This document shows positions 31,342-41,634 of a DNA stretch of 64,000 nt, piece by piece; within the stretch, counting starts at the first letter, position 1, and each line of letters opens with the position of its first letter. Under the pieces are notes generated by a model. That model had not been told where the DNA came from. It saw nothing but the letters and a program-made list of their open reading frames with translations, and did not search any database. Source of the stretch: Nitzschia sp. DOCU1 (Eukaryota; Bacillariophyta; Bacillariophyceae; Bacillariales; Bacillariaceae); NCBI GenBank assembly GCA_951394045.1, contig OX595991.1, forward strand, positions 496,001 to 560,000. The letters are read 5' to 3'. The position numbers and the translations under genes were made by a program.

Positions 31342-34338
31342 TTAAAAGTACATCGTTCCTCCAGCCCGTCGCGCAGATTTCGACCGCTTTCGAGGTTGTT
31401 TCTCCACTTTTTCGGCAATGTCGCCGTCCACCAAGGCGGCACTCGAGGATGAAAAGGAGCGCCGTCTCATCTTTAACAATCGCTGCATTGCGGTGTGGTC
31501 CCCTATTCGCCGGCGGGGCAGCCGACTACTCTTTCGGTCGGACGATAAAGTGTCCAAAAAATTTTCTTTCAGAGGCGCCGGAGGTCTTAGTAATCCCAGT
31601 ACAGAGCCCGATTTCGTTTCTCTAGACAGGTTCACCGATTCTGTCTCGGGGGCGGTAGAAGCTTCGGTCGCTTGATATTGAATTTGATGCAAAGCATCTT
31701 CAAGTGCTATCACTTGCTGACGTAACATATCGCATTCAATCTTGACATTTTCCGCTTCGCTGCATTTGGCCTCTAGCTTGTGAACCTTGATGATACCCTT
31801 TTCCAGGCGTTCTCCAAGCTTCTTGTTTTCTTCCTTGAGCTCGTTATTGCGCATCTTGAGTTGATCAAGGCGTTCCATAACCATCAACATACGCTGATCG
31901 TTCTCAATACTTGCCATCGCTTGGGCCTTGGGAACTTCCCTTTCGCATTCGGCGATGACTTGTTTCAGCCGCATGACTTCCGAAGCGTGCTCAAGCTGCT
32001 CTTCCTTGAGTTGCATCTGGAGTCTGATCACTGCCTTTTCCTGCATTGACATTTCTGCTCGAACCTTCATCACTTCTTGCTGCAAATCTTCCGCCTCGCT
32101 GCGGCGACTGTTGGCAGTATCTCGCATGCTGTTTTGCAATTGTTCCATTTCATCACGCATGTTATCCATGGTCTGTTCTTGCGCATGCAGTGTGTGCTCC
32201 AACGCGTAGATATGCTGATGCTTTTGTTTCAGTTGATCATCATAGTTTTGATGAATCTCGTCGAGTTCCTTGCGCAGTTTTGACACTTCGCGGTTCAGCT
32301 CTGACACTTCGTCGGTACGTTTGGATCGTAATGCTGACAAATCTTTTCGCAAATCATCAATGATGGCATCCTTCTCCGCACTTAACTCAGACATCTTGCG
32401 CTCGTATGTATTCACGATGGACTTTTCCGAGGCCTCACGCGACTTTTGAGCTTGGTCAAGAGCTCCCTGAAAGTCCTTGGAACCAAAGGCGCTGCAACTT
32501 TCATTCCTTGCTTCTTCTAGCTCGGCCTCTAGTCGCCGGGTTTTGGATTCCGCCTCTTCTATCGATGCCGCGCTTGATTCCAGTTTGGCAATGAGGGTTT
32601 CGATTTGATCCTCCAACTCCTTCACGTCGCGCTCGTAGCGCAGATTATTCTCATTAGATGTTTTGTCGATTGCTCCATGTAACTTCTCGATCCGAGCTTG
32701 GGATGTTGCAAGCTCGGACTTTGTTGCTTCGAGCTCGGCTTCGAGAGTTGCAATACGAGCTTCATTTTGATTTTTATGCGATTGCCACATATCTTTTTCC
32801 GTGGAATTGCGGGCTGCAAGGACAGGGTCACTTTCTTCCAGAGCCGCTGCCAGCTCCAGTGATTTGGCTTCGAGCTGGGCCTCCAATTCGTTTGATCTAG
32901 ATTGAGCGGCATGGTATTTCGCTTCTAGCTCTTCCATCTGCTTTGTTTGACCCGGAAGTTGCGACGATGTTTGCTCACTAAGAGTCTTGATATTCGCTTC
33001 GGCTTGTGTTAGGGCCCGCTGGAGTTCCTTGACTTGGTCCTCGGCCGCTTGAAGCTGTCGAGTCTTGCTCTTAAGGTCATACGCTTGATCTTGAATGCGT
33101 GATTCTTCAACTTTGCTGCTGTCTGTTTCCATTTCCAGTCGGATTTCCAAGTCCTCTACCTTTCGTTGCCAATTTTTTATCTCTACATTTTTGGCCTCCA
33201 ACGCCTTGGTCAATTCTTGAACACGCTTCTCCAACCGTGCGGCTTGTTCACGATGCAGTATAGCGTCCGAAAGAGTACTCCGAAGAGACGATTTCGGAAA
33301 GGAATTTGATACGGGAGGTACTTTTTGTTGCATGCCTTCCAGTTGCAAGAGGCGTTCTTCCAGAAATCGGTGCGTCTCTTCGGCGGCCTTTAGTTCCAAT
33401 CGGTCCTCTTCTTCCACCTGTCTTCGAGCCTGTAACATGGCCGAATTCTTTTCGTCCTCTAAGATTCGCATACGAGCCTTTGTTTCCGACAATTCCTGCT
33501 TCAAATCCCTAACTACTCCCGACGAATCCTTGGCCTTCCAAAGCTGCCGCTTTACTTCGCGTAGCTGCTCTAACAGGGACTCGTTTTCGCCCTGAAGCCT
33601 CTCTATCGTGGTCTGACGTTCTTTGCAATCAAGACTTTCCAGACGTTTAACCCCTTCCTTGGCTTTCAAATATTCCTGCTCGGTTGTATGTAATGCCGTT
33701 TTTAATCGCCGTACTTCTGATAGTAAATTACTGACTTGGCTTGTCTGGGCGGTCTCGTGTTGCTTGTTATAAGCATTGAGACGCTTAACTTCTTGATACA
33801 AGCTTTTAATAATATCGTCCCTGCTTTTGAGATCTGTCTTGTACTGCTCAATCGTTCTTTCCTTTTCTTTCTCTTTCTCTTTCTTTTTCTCTTTCTCTTT
33901 CTTCTTTTGCTTTTTGGTGAATGTCTCATTGGCCTTGCCTTGCAGCACTTCCCACGCCGAAGCGCTGTCGTCGTCACCATCCTCCTGTTTTTGCATATGC
34001 TTGTCTAGGTTTTGCTGCACGAGCCGTTCAATTGCTCTTTCACGTTCCTCTGCCAACTGCTCTTGTTCCAGAACGCGACGTTTCCAAATTTGTGTATTGT
34101 GGTAGGCATTGTTTCGTTCTGCCTCCAGCTCTTCGGCTCGATGTTTCAGCAACTGAACTTGTTGTTGAAGGATCAAGATTTCCTGTCGAAGTTTTGGTTG
34201 CCGAATATTATTGGACAAACGCTGAGGAACGGCAATGGCGCCTTCCGTGGAACTACCACTACTGTCGCTAATGGGATTTCCCGTGGCGGGTTGACCAAGG
34301 TTGGTGTATGGCGGATTCCTTTGGATACCAGGGACCAT
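31342..34338 (-). CDS. Giant coiled-coil protein A (paralogue of the 35348-41080 gene)
   Basis: One exon of 998 residues, ATG at 34338. Almost the whole length from residue 50 to 900 is heptad-patterned coiled coil (RQEILILQQQVQLLKHRAEE and onward). It has a highly charged Lys/Glu tract near residue 140-165 (KKEKEKKKEKEKEKER), visible as a pyrimidine-rich TTTCTC run at 33860-33910. The C-terminal 100 residues are basic and Ser/Arg-rich (RRRIGDHTAMQRLLKMRRRS, RKRSKSARRAGGTMYF). Residues about 650-880 match the neighbouring divergent gene: EASEKSIVNTYERKMSELSA, IYALEHTLHAQEQ, SEAEDLQQEV and ENDQRMLMVMERLDQLKMRN. A structural, tether or cytoskeletal role is likely (inference). It should not be called myosin or a golgin without a motor or GRIP domain, and neither is seen. 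Confidence 0.92.
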   Translation of the reverse strand: MVPGIQRNPPYTNLGQPATGNPISDSSGSSTEGAIAVPQRLSNNIRQPKLRQEILILQQQVQLLKHRAEELEAERNNAYHNTQIWKRRVLEQEQLAEERERAIERLVQQNLDKHMQKQEDGDDDSASAWEVLQGKANETFTKKQKKKEKEKKKEKEKEKERTIEQYKTDLKSRDDIIKSLYQEVKRLNAYNKQHETAQTSQVSNLLSEVRRLKTALHTTEQEYLKAKEGVKRLESLDCKERQTTIERLQGENESLLEQLREVKRQLWKAKDSSGVVRDLKQELSETKARMRILEDEKNSAMLQARRQVEEEDRLELKAAEETHRFLEERLLQLEGMQQKVPPVSNSFPKSSLRSTLSDAILHREQAARLEKRVQELTKALEAKNVEIKNWQRKVEDLEIRLEMETDSSKVEESRIQDQAYDLKSKTRQLQAAEDQVKELQRALTQAEANIKTLSEQTSSQLPGQTKQMEELEAKYHAAQSRSNELEAQLEAKSLELAAALEESDPVLAARNSTEKDMWQSHKNQNEARIATLEAELEATKSELATSQARIEKLHGAIDKTSNENNLRYERDVKELEDQIETLIAKLESSAASIEEAESKTRRLEAELEEARNESCSAFGSKDFQGALDQAQKSREASEKSIVNTYERKMSELSAEKDAIIDDLRKDLSALRSKRTDEVSELNREVSKLRKELDEIHQNYDDQLKQKHQHIYALEHTLHAQEQTMDNMRDEMEQLQNSMRDTANSRRSEAEDLQQEVMKVRAEMSMQEKAVIRLQMQLKEEQLEHASEVMRLKQVIAECEREVPKAQAMASIENDQRMLMVMERLDQLKMRNNELKEENKKLGERLEKGIIKVHKLEAKCSEAENVKIECDMLRQQVIALEDALHQIQYQATEASTAPETESVNLSRETKSGSVLGLLRPPAPLKENFLDTLSSDRKSSRLPRRRIGDHTAMQRLLKMRRRSFSSSSAALVDGDIAEKVEKQPRKRSKSARRAGGTMYF

Positions 34339-35347
34339 GGCTCGATCAGAAATTCGTTCCAGTAAAGGTGTGAAACACCAATCGACAAAGTAGAGTTCTT
34401 ATCGGGTAATCAGGGTGATGATGGTGATGATGATGCTGTCGATGGTGGCGGTGTCTAGTTCACTTCGCGTCGTTTTCCGCAAGCAAAGAAGGCCAGTCGC
34501 CCCAAAGAAACGATTCTTCTTTCTTGATGCCGAAAAGGAGACGTTGCGTGACGGGACGCGGATCTCATTCTTGTGGAGGGAATCCTTCTTCTGAATTGCC
34601 CGCCGAACTCTTGTTTATGGTGTACTGGTATCATACCTGCCGTTGGGTCCCTTCGACCGACCGTCCAACCGCAAATTTAGTTCATGTGCAAATAAAATAA
34701 ATAGTGTTACTTAGATGTTTCAAGCGCCGGCGCTACTTGTCGGGCGCCGGGCGGAATACTGGGTTTGGATGGATTCGTCCGACCACCGCCGATTTCGTCG
34801 ACTGCGAAAAGCACCTTTCGGGATTGACGAACGCATGTCGCGCTTGTTGCATGTTGTGTGTGTGTGGCGGCGCGCCAGTCATTTTTGGTGAGCGTGACAG
34901 AATTCTTCGTGAGTAGTAGCCAATGCACGTGGTGTAGGCAACGCGCACCGCCGGCGGATTCCCAAAAACGTCGATGACACTTTATTCAGTTATGTAGATA
35001 ATTTTTGATGGTACGACGGACCTCTGCCTCTACTTACACTTTACTCCCGTAAAAGTGGCCAACGAGCCTCCCTCCAAGACTGATTAAACGCCTGTATCCT
35101 ACCAAAGGCACCATGAGCTTGGAGTTTGGGAATCGGCAACCTTGAGGAATAACTGAAGCAAACGTAGTAGTCGACGCGGCGACAAAGCACGCGCTCCAAA
35201 GAGAACGAACACCCATAGCTTGTTTCGTCCAAGAGACTTGTGATTGTCTCTGCCAGTGTTACTGATAGCTGTATTTTATTGTTCTTTTGGAAGGAGGAAT
35301 AACACTCAGCTGCTGCGGTGGTGGTTGTGTAGTGCCCTAATTTGTTC
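34339..35347. other. Bidirectional promoter region of the coiled-coil pair
   Basis: About 1 kb between the start codons of the two divergent coiled-coil paralogues, so it must hold both promoters. It includes a GATGATG/GGTGATGATG-rich stretch near 34405-34455. Open frames here are short and overlap on both strands, with no support. Confidence 0.6.
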
Positions 35348-38300
35348 ATGTCGCAACAACAGCAACAATCACACCACGGAAGATCGTCTTCCTATGGCAG
35401 TGGGGGGTGGTTTCAGGGCACCATGGAGGTAATTTCCGGCATGGCCCCTCGCCCGTCCACTCCGCAGGGACTTCCCCATGCGCCGAACATGGTTCGAAGT
35501 TTATCGGCTCCAAACTCTCCCGCTCGACCGGGCATCTTTCCGGGCATCAACCGGTTGCCCAGTCAGGATTCTTTGGATCGATCCATCCACAACGAATCGG
35601 GGCACGGGAAATCCACTGCGCAAATCATTCGAGATCTCAAACACTCGAACGCACAGCTGTCCGCAAAACAGGCATCGCAAGAAGCTCAATTTATGAATCA
35701 GCTGTCCGAAGTGACCAAGTCGTTTGAAGATCAGCGCTTCAAAATGGACGCGGATTTGCGTAACATGAAGAAGCAGCTGGCGCACTTGGAGGCCTATAAA
35801 GCGGCTGCAGATGCGAAACTGAAAGAAAAGGATGCTGCGCTTTCCAAAGTCAAGGAAGAATCGGCCTTTCAGCGCCATTCCATTAGCGATTTGAAGAATC
35901 AGCTCTATCAACTGCAATCCGAATTAGATGACGCCCAGCAGCAGGAGGGCCGAATCATCATGTCTCGTGAATCGCAGGAAGAAATGCAGCAACTCTTAAC
36001 GGACAACCAAGAAATGGCACGAGAACTAGCTAAGTTGCAAGCAGAGCTTCGGGATAGTGAACGAGCCCGGCATGAAATGGAACGAAGTCTAGGGTTTGGC
36101 AAGCCACCGGCGCCGCCAAGTAGTTCGGGCGAATCGCCGGGTGGTGGCTACTTTCAAAAGTATCAAGAAACGCATCATGAGCTGGAACGGCATCGCAAGC
36201 GCCTGTCCATGACGCAATCCCGAATGGAGGGACTCGAAGCTGAAAAGCAATCGCTCGAAAAGGCACACGCCAAGACAGTGGAAGAACTCCAGGAAGAATT
36301 GGTCAAGCAGTCCGAGCTCTTTCAGAGACGCGAGCAAGATTTGTTGGCTCAAATTGAATCGTTGGAATTTACCGATTCCCAAGTCACAATGGATCTCAAA
36401 CAAGTATTGGAACAACGCGATGATACAATTGCCGAATTGCAAGAGGAACTGGAGCAGTATGCCGAAAAGGCCGCCGACTTGGCGGCACAACTAGCTCAAG
36501 CTCAGCAGGCAGCAGCCAGTCAAGAGAACTATCGACGGGATGAGGCGGAAGACTTGAGAATTCTACACGATGCTCAAGAAGAAGAAATCGCCAAGTTGCG
36601 CAAACAATTGGAAGAAGCTCAAAAGGAACTGGAGCTTCGAGACGAAGAGCTGGAAGAGTCGAATGCACGACTCGAAAAGGCAGCCGACTTCACATCGGAG
36701 CTTGCGGCAACAGACGACAAGGAATTCACCAAGCTACGCCAGGACTTGACCGAGGCGCAATCCAAGCTTAAGAAGACAGAGGCGCAAGTTGCCGAACTTC
36801 GTCGAAATAACGACAGTCACAAAGAATCCGCCAAGTCACTGGAGCAGGAGCTGGAAGCAAGCAGAAAGAGCCTGGCCAAGATAAAGGACGACCTTGCCAA
36901 GGCGCTCGCCGATGGTGACCGGCAGACCAAGGAACTGAAAGCTTCGGTCGAAGCCTTGAACAAGGAGAAGCAAGAAGAGTCCAACAAGGTCAAGGCTTTG
37001 GAGAAGGAGAAGAACGAAGCTATTGCCAAGTTTGAACGAACGCACAGCGAATTTTCCACGCTACGCAATCACTGGGAAAACAAGGCTGGTACCGTCAATG
37101 AGGCTGAATCCCTCAAGAAAGAGATCGAAATCCACAAGCAGCGCGTCCTGGACGCCAGCGAAAATGAGCGGGTCGCAAATGAAAAGATTCAAGAACTGGA
37201 GAAGAAGGTGGAAGATCTTGAGAAACAGCTGGAGGCTCAGACCATGGCAGCTTCCGAGGCTAAGAGAACGCTCGAGGAGCATCTGTCCAAGCAGGCTCAA
37301 GACCAAAATCAAGACGAAATCATGTCAAAGGCTTTGCAGCAAGCAGAAGCGGAAGTCGAAAAACTGCGGTCGCTTGTTGCCCAGTACGAATCTGGTGGTA
37401 ACAAGACGGAGAAGCAATTGCGTGAAGCACAGATTGCTCTGGTAGCATTAGACGACGAGAAGAAAGCCATGTCTCAAAAGCACCGTGAGCTGTTGATGGC
37501 GGTCGAGAAGAAGAAGGAAGAAATCGAACGCGACAGCCAGCAAAAGTTGGCAGCACGAGAGGAGGAAATCGAGATTCTCGAGGAGCGATTGCGAAAGGCT
37601 GAAGCTCTAGAGTCAGACGAATTGGCAAAGATGCGGGAACGCTTGTCCACCGCCGACTCGCAGGCAACGGAAGAAATCAAGAAGCTCCGTGATCAATTGG
37701 CGAAAGCACGAGCCGTTGAAGCGGAAAAGGATTCTCTCGAAGAAAAGGTCCAGAGCCTCGAGGCCACTCGAGCGGTCCCCGTCACTCCTGACCATGGCAC
37801 CACATCGTCGAGCCTAGAGAGCGCTACCATATCCAAGTTGGAGGCTACGATCAGCTCTTTGACGGAGGAGAGTGACGCGCTACGAACTAAACTCAAGGAC
37901 CGCGACACCACAATTGCTGCGCTAGTAAGGTCTTCCGTATCAATGGAGACCAAGATCGCAACAATGGAAAGCGACTTACATGACGTGCGATCTGTGCAGT
38001 CAGAAGAAAAGAAGGTGACCGAAGAGGAGTTGCATGAGTTGCGCAAGACGCTATCAGCTATGAGGGATCGCGAGCCGAAGATTTCTGAGGAGGTTGTAGC
38101 CCTCAAGAAGGAATTAAAACAGGCAAAGCAAGATATCAGACGCTGGAAGCGAGCACTCCAAGAGGATCCCGCAGACAGCCACCAATACCGCTATAAAATT
38201 TCCATCCTTCACAAGGAGCTCGAAGAGAGCGTTGAAACGATCAAGGAGCGTGATCAAGCTATCGAAAACCTTGTCAACCAGTCGATATCTCAGGATGCTC

Positions 38301-41080
38301 ACGTAAAAGATCTCAAGACGAGACTGTCATCTCTCATGAAAGAGATGGAAAGAAATCGGTCACATGGCTACAATGACAGCATGCTTGAAGCAGAGGTGGA
38401 TCGGCTACAACAAGAGACAGAAATGTTTGCCGGTCAAATCATTGAACAAGATGAAGAAATCCAAAACCTCAAGCGACGACTGCAGCAGAGAGACGAGCAA
38501 TTGCTATTACTAAGGCGCGAATTATCGGACCTTAAAGGACGGGCTGGCACCTTGAGTTCATCTGCCGTGGCCTCCGAAGACGTGGAGAAGCTCAAGAAGG
38601 AGATTGGGCGCATTACAACCGACTTGAAGGCTCGAGATGAAGAGATTTCGTATCTACAGAGGAAACTGGAAGAGAGCAAAAAGAGTGCAGAAACTTCGGA
38701 CCCAGCCCTGGTGTCAAGTCTACAGGCTGAGCTGGACGAAATGAAAGAAGCCCACGAAGATAACCGTAAAGAGCTTCGTGACCTTCGAAAGCAATTGTGG
38801 GAGGCCAAGGAGGCTGCCGGTGAGGCCAACGATCTTAAACTCGAATTGGCACAAGCCAAGTATGCGCTCGACGAATACAAACGAAAGCAAGAGACTGCAG
38901 CTGCAGGCACCAGCGAGGAGGACAAGAAGACTATTCGAAAGCTTGAAGCCGACCTCAAAGCCCGCACTGCCAAGATTGCCGAGCTCGAAGAGGCCGCTGC
39001 CGCATCAAACGAAGAACAGGTCGCTTTGTTCCAAAAGGAAATTAACAGCCTCACTCGGGATCTGGATGCCAAGCTCCAAGACATTGATCAATTGAATGAA
39101 AGCATCCGATCCAAGGATGCTGCATTGCATAAGGCTGAAAACATCAAACTCAAGCTGCTAGGCGAACTGTCTGACACGAAGGATGCCCTGAAGAAGCTGC
39201 AAGGAGAGGTAACTGCGACCCAGAGATCCATCGAGTCATCAGATGGCGAAAAGGAAGCTCTCATTAACTTGAAGAACCGGCTTTCCCAAGAGAGAGAGGC
39301 TCTGTTGTCCGAACGGGATGATCTGTCCAAGGCCAAGGATGAGCTTCTGGACGAGGTTTCGGCTCTCAAGCAGAAGATTGAGTCTCTAGAAGAGATGCAG
39401 GGCGACCAAAACAGTCTCAAGGCAGAATTGGAGAAGGCCAAACAAGCTCAAGAAGCCTCGGAGAAATCTATTGTTGACGCTTACGAGAAGCAAATCTCTG
39501 CCCTCATCGATGAACAAAGCAGTCTCAAGACAGCCCTGAAGAAGCTGCAAGGAGAAGTAACTGCGACCCAGAGATCCATCGAGTCATCAGATGGCGAAAA
39601 GGAAGCTCTCATTAACTTGAAGAACCAGCTTTCCCAAGAGAGAGAGGCTCTGTTGTCCGAACGGGATGATCTGTCCAAGGCCAAGGATGAGCTTCTGGAC
39701 GAGGTTTCTGCTCTCAAGCAGAAGATTGAGTCTCTAGAAGAGATGCAGGGCGACCAAAACAGTCTCAAGGCAGAATTGGAGAAGGCCAAACAAGCTCAAG
39801 AAGCCTCGAAGAAATCTATTGTTGACGCTTACGAGAAGCAAATCTCTGCCCTCAGCGATGAACAAAGCAGTCTCAAGACAGACTTGGAGAAAGCCAAACA
39901 AGCTCGAGAAGCCTCGGAGAAATCCATTGTTGACGCTTACGAGAAGCGAATCTCTGCCCTCAGCAATGAACAAAGCAGTCTCAAGACAGAATTGGAGAAA
40001 GCCAAACAAGCTCGAGAAGCCTCGGAGAAATCCATTTTTGACGCTTACGAGAAGCGAATCTCTGCCCTCAGCAATGAACAAAGCAGTCTCAAGACAGAAT
40101 TGGAGAAAGCCAAACAAGCTCGAGAAGCCTCGGAGAAATCCATTGTTGACGCTTACGAGAAGCGAATCTCTGCCCTCAGCTATGATAAGGATGTAACCAT
40201 CGACCAACTTCGCAAAGACCTTGCCGAATCGCGCGGTAAGTTGTCTGAAGAATCGGACGAAATGTTACGCAAACTCAAAGCACTCGAGTCCGAGAACGAA
40301 AGCCTCAGAGAGCAATTCGATGTCGAGTTGCATGCCAAGAACCAACAAATCTATGCTCTTGAGCACACTTTGCATGCTCAAGAACAGATTGTGGAGAGTA
40401 TGAGGGCTGAAATGGACCAGCTCCAATCTGGTATGGAACGAGCCACCGAGAAGCGACGTGGCGAAGTGGAGGATCTTCAGCAAGAGCTTGTGCAGCTTGA
40501 AGGAAGATCCTTGAAGCAAGACCGAGAAATCACCGCCCTGAAGATGCAATTGGAAGAAAGCAAACTGGAGCACAAGGCAGAAGTCGTCCGGCTCAAGGAA
40601 GCTCTGGCGACAATGGAAAAGGAAAGCCCCCTCGCCAAGACGGTCGCGGCACTGCAGAACGACGACCGCATGCTTGAAGTTAGGGAGAGACTCGAACAGC
40701 TCAAGGCCAGAAATACCGCACTGCAAGAAGAGAACCTAAAGTTGGGTGGTCGCCTGGAACGAAAGGTCATCGAGATCAAATCGCTTGAATACGAGAAGAC
40801 TCGTGCTGCCGAGTTGGATCATGAGAACGCCGCACTCCGCCGACAGGTGCAGGAACTCGGAGCAATACTGGAGGGTGGACGCCCAAGGCAGTCACGGTCG
40901 TCGTCTAGCAAATCGTCTCCACCGAAAGAAGCGTTGGCGCCACCTGCCACTTCTACAGCAACAATAGACAAGGAAAATGAGGCCAGGACCAAAGAGAAAT
41001 CCACCGCCAAGAACAAGAAGGGTATCAAAGGAATGTTCAAGCGAAGAGGATTCTCATCGGACGACGTGATCCAAGAATAG
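35348..41080 (+). CDS. Giant coiled-coil protein B with nested tandem repeats (paralogue of the 31342-34338 gene)
   Basis: One exon of 1910 residues. The frame opens on a TTG two codons earlier, but ATG at 35348 (MSQQQQQSHHGRSSSY) is the sensible start. Residues 1-90 are Ser/Pro-rich and disordered (VRSLSAPNSPARPGIFPGIN). Residues 100-1850 are near-continuous coiled coil rich in Glu, Lys, Leu and Gln. Residues 1280-1615 carry a duplicated 116-residue unit and four contiguous 36-residue units (AREASEKSIVDAYEKRISAL). The C-terminal region (IYALEHTLHAQEQ, RRGEVEDLQQEL, NDDRMLEVRERLEQLKARN) is shared with the divergent neighbour. The last 60 residues are basic (KSTAKNKKGIKGMFKRRGFS). No motor, SMC ATPase or membrane segment is seen. 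A scaffold or cytoskeletal tether role is inferred from architecture only. Confidence 0.93.
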   Translation: MSQQQQQSHHGRSSSYGSGGWFQGTMEVISGMAPRPSTPQGLPHAPNMVRSLSAPNSPARPGIFPGINRLPSQDSLDRSIHNESGHGKSTAQIIRDLKHSNAQLSAKQASQEAQFMNQLSEVTKSFEDQRFKMDADLRNMKKQLAHLEAYKAAADAKLKEKDAALSKVKEESAFQRHSISDLKNQLYQLQSELDDAQQQEGRIIMSRESQEEMQQLLTDNQEMARELAKLQAELRDSERARHEMERSLGFGKPPAPPSSSGESPGGGYFQKYQETHHELERHRKRLSMTQSRMEGLEAEKQSLEKAHAKTVEELQEELVKQSELFQRREQDLLAQIESLEFTDSQVTMDLKQVLEQRDDTIAELQEELEQYAEKAADLAAQLAQAQQAAASQENYRRDEAEDLRILHDAQEEEIAKLRKQLEEAQKELELRDEELEESNARLEKAADFTSELAATDDKEFTKLRQDLTEAQSKLKKTEAQVAELRRNNDSHKESAKSLEQELEASRKSLAKIKDDLAKALADGDRQTKELKASVEALNKEKQEESNKVKALEKEKNEAIAKFERTHSEFSTLRNHWENKAGTVNEAESLKKEIEIHKQRVLDASENERVANEKIQELEKKVEDLEKQLEAQTMAASEAKRTLEEHLSKQAQDQNQDEIMSKALQQAEAEVEKLRSLVAQYESGGNKTEKQLREAQIALVALDDEKKAMSQKHRELLMAVEKKKEEIERDSQQKLAAREEEIEILEERLRKAEALESDELAKMRERLSTADSQATEEIKKLRDQLAKARAVEAEKDSLEEKVQSLEATRAVPVTPDHGTTSSSLESATISKLEATISSLTEESDALRTKLKDRDTTIAALVRSSVSMETKIATMESDLHDVRSVQSEEKKVTEEELHELRKTLSAMRDREPKISEEVVALKKELKQAKQDIRRWKRALQEDPADSHQYRYKISILHKELEESVETIKERDQAIENLVNQSISQDAHVKDLKTRLSSLMKEMERNRSHGYNDSMLEAEVDRLQQETEMFAGQIIEQDEEIQNLKRRLQQRDEQLLLLRRELSDLKGRAGTLSSSAVASEDVEKLKKEIGRITTDLKARDEEISYLQRKLEESKKSAETSDPALVSSLQAELDEMKEAHEDNRKELRDLRKQLWEAKEAAGEANDLKLELAQAKYALDEYKRKQETAAAGTSEEDKKTIRKLEADLKARTAKIAELEEAAAASNEEQVALFQKEINSLTRDLDAKLQDIDQLNESIRSKDAALHKAENIKLKLLGELSDTKDALKKLQGEVTATQRSIESSDGEKEALINLKNRLSQEREALLSERDDLSKAKDELLDEVSALKQKIESLEEMQGDQNSLKAELEKAKQAQEASEKSIVDAYEKQISALIDEQSSLKTALKKLQGEVTATQRSIESSDGEKEALINLKNQLSQEREALLSERDDLSKAKDELLDEVSALKQKIESLEEMQGDQNSLKAELEKAKQAQEASKKSIVDAYEKQISALSDEQSSLKTDLEKAKQAREASEKSIVDAYEKRISALSNEQSSLKTELEKAKQAREASEKSIFDAYEKRISALSNEQSSLKTELEKAKQAREASEKSIVDAYEKRISALSYDKDVTIDQLRKDLAESRGKLSEESDEMLRKLKALESENESLREQFDVELHAKNQQIYALEHTLHAQEQIVESMRAEMDQLQSGMERATEKRRGEVEDLQQELVQLEGRSLKQDREITALKMQLEESKLEHKAEVVRLKEALATMEKESPLAKTVAALQNDDRMLEVRERLEQLKARNTALQEENLKLGGRLERKVIEIKSLEYEKTRAAELDHENAALRRQVQELGAILEGGRPRQSRSSSSKSSPPKEALAPPATSTATIDKENEARTKEKSTAKNKKGIKGMFKRRGFSSDDVIQE
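39185..39880 (+). repeat. 348-bp (116-residue) tandem duplication inside coiled-coil gene B
   Basis: Copy 1 is 39185-39532 and copy 2 is 39533-39880. They are almost identical at the DNA level (each begins GCCCTGAAGAAGCTGCAAGG). Each encodes ALKKLQGEVTATQRSIESSD through to SALxDEQSSLKT. The few differences include R/Q in LKNRLSQ, E/K in EASEKS and I/S in SALIDE. Confidence 0.95.
39761..40192 (+). repeat. Four contiguous 108-bp (36-residue) repeats inside coiled-coil gene B
   Basis: Units start at 39761, 39869, 39977 and 40085, each with AGTCTCAAG and exactly 108 bp apart. An outlying fifth copy is at 39413-39520. The protein unit runs SLKTELEKAKQAREASEKSI then VDAYEKRISALSNEQS. 36 residues equals two heptads plus two hendecads, so coiled-coil phase is kept. 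Confidence 0.95.
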
Positions 41081-41634
41081 AATTGAACCGTTAGTGTATA
41101 AATAGTCTATTAATTCTTCTGACTACCTTCTAGAGTGCCCATGCTCACTACTTGTGCTGGGAGGATGCCAAGCTCCTGCTGGACATGAAATTGCTGTGGC
41201 TATGGCACGACTCCTAAAATGGATGATTTCGAAAACTATAGCTCCTCGAGAGTCACGATGAGATGCTTGCATTGTTGGGCGGGCTATGCCGAGAGAGAGA
41301 ACGGAACGACGCAAGTCCAAGTCGATTGAGTCGTTGCTCCAGAGCTTCATCATGGATATTTACCAAACATAAAGTCATACATACCAGAAACAAATTCGCC
41401 ACATAGGTGTAATACCTACGTACAGTCAGCATGCTAGTAGTCAAGTAGGGTATGGACATTCCGGGATCCTTCAAGTCATGCATCGATCACGCCTTTTCCG
41501 CGTTGCCCGAAATCCGAAGCAGAGCAAAGTTGAAAGTGAAGCAGTTGGAATGCGTTTGTTTTCTTTGTAAGGAAAACTGTCTCCTTCTGACTCCATCACA
41601 TTCACCGTAGAGTCTCGGTCTTTGAAGGTTTCCA
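41081..41634. other. Intergenic region
   Basis: About 550 bp between two plus-strand genes. No gene or structured element stands out. It presumably carries the 5-phosphatase promoter. Confidence 0.5.

Noticed and set aside
39761..40192. 108-bp repeats as a CRISPR or satellite array
   Set aside because: No spacers; the repeats are in frame and code for a coiled-coil unit within one long gene.
38434..40207. Several Ser-rich or Leu/Phe-rich antisense frames in coiled-coil gene B
   Set aside because: Mirror images of Glu/Lys/Leu-rich coiled-coil codons and of the 108-bp repeats.
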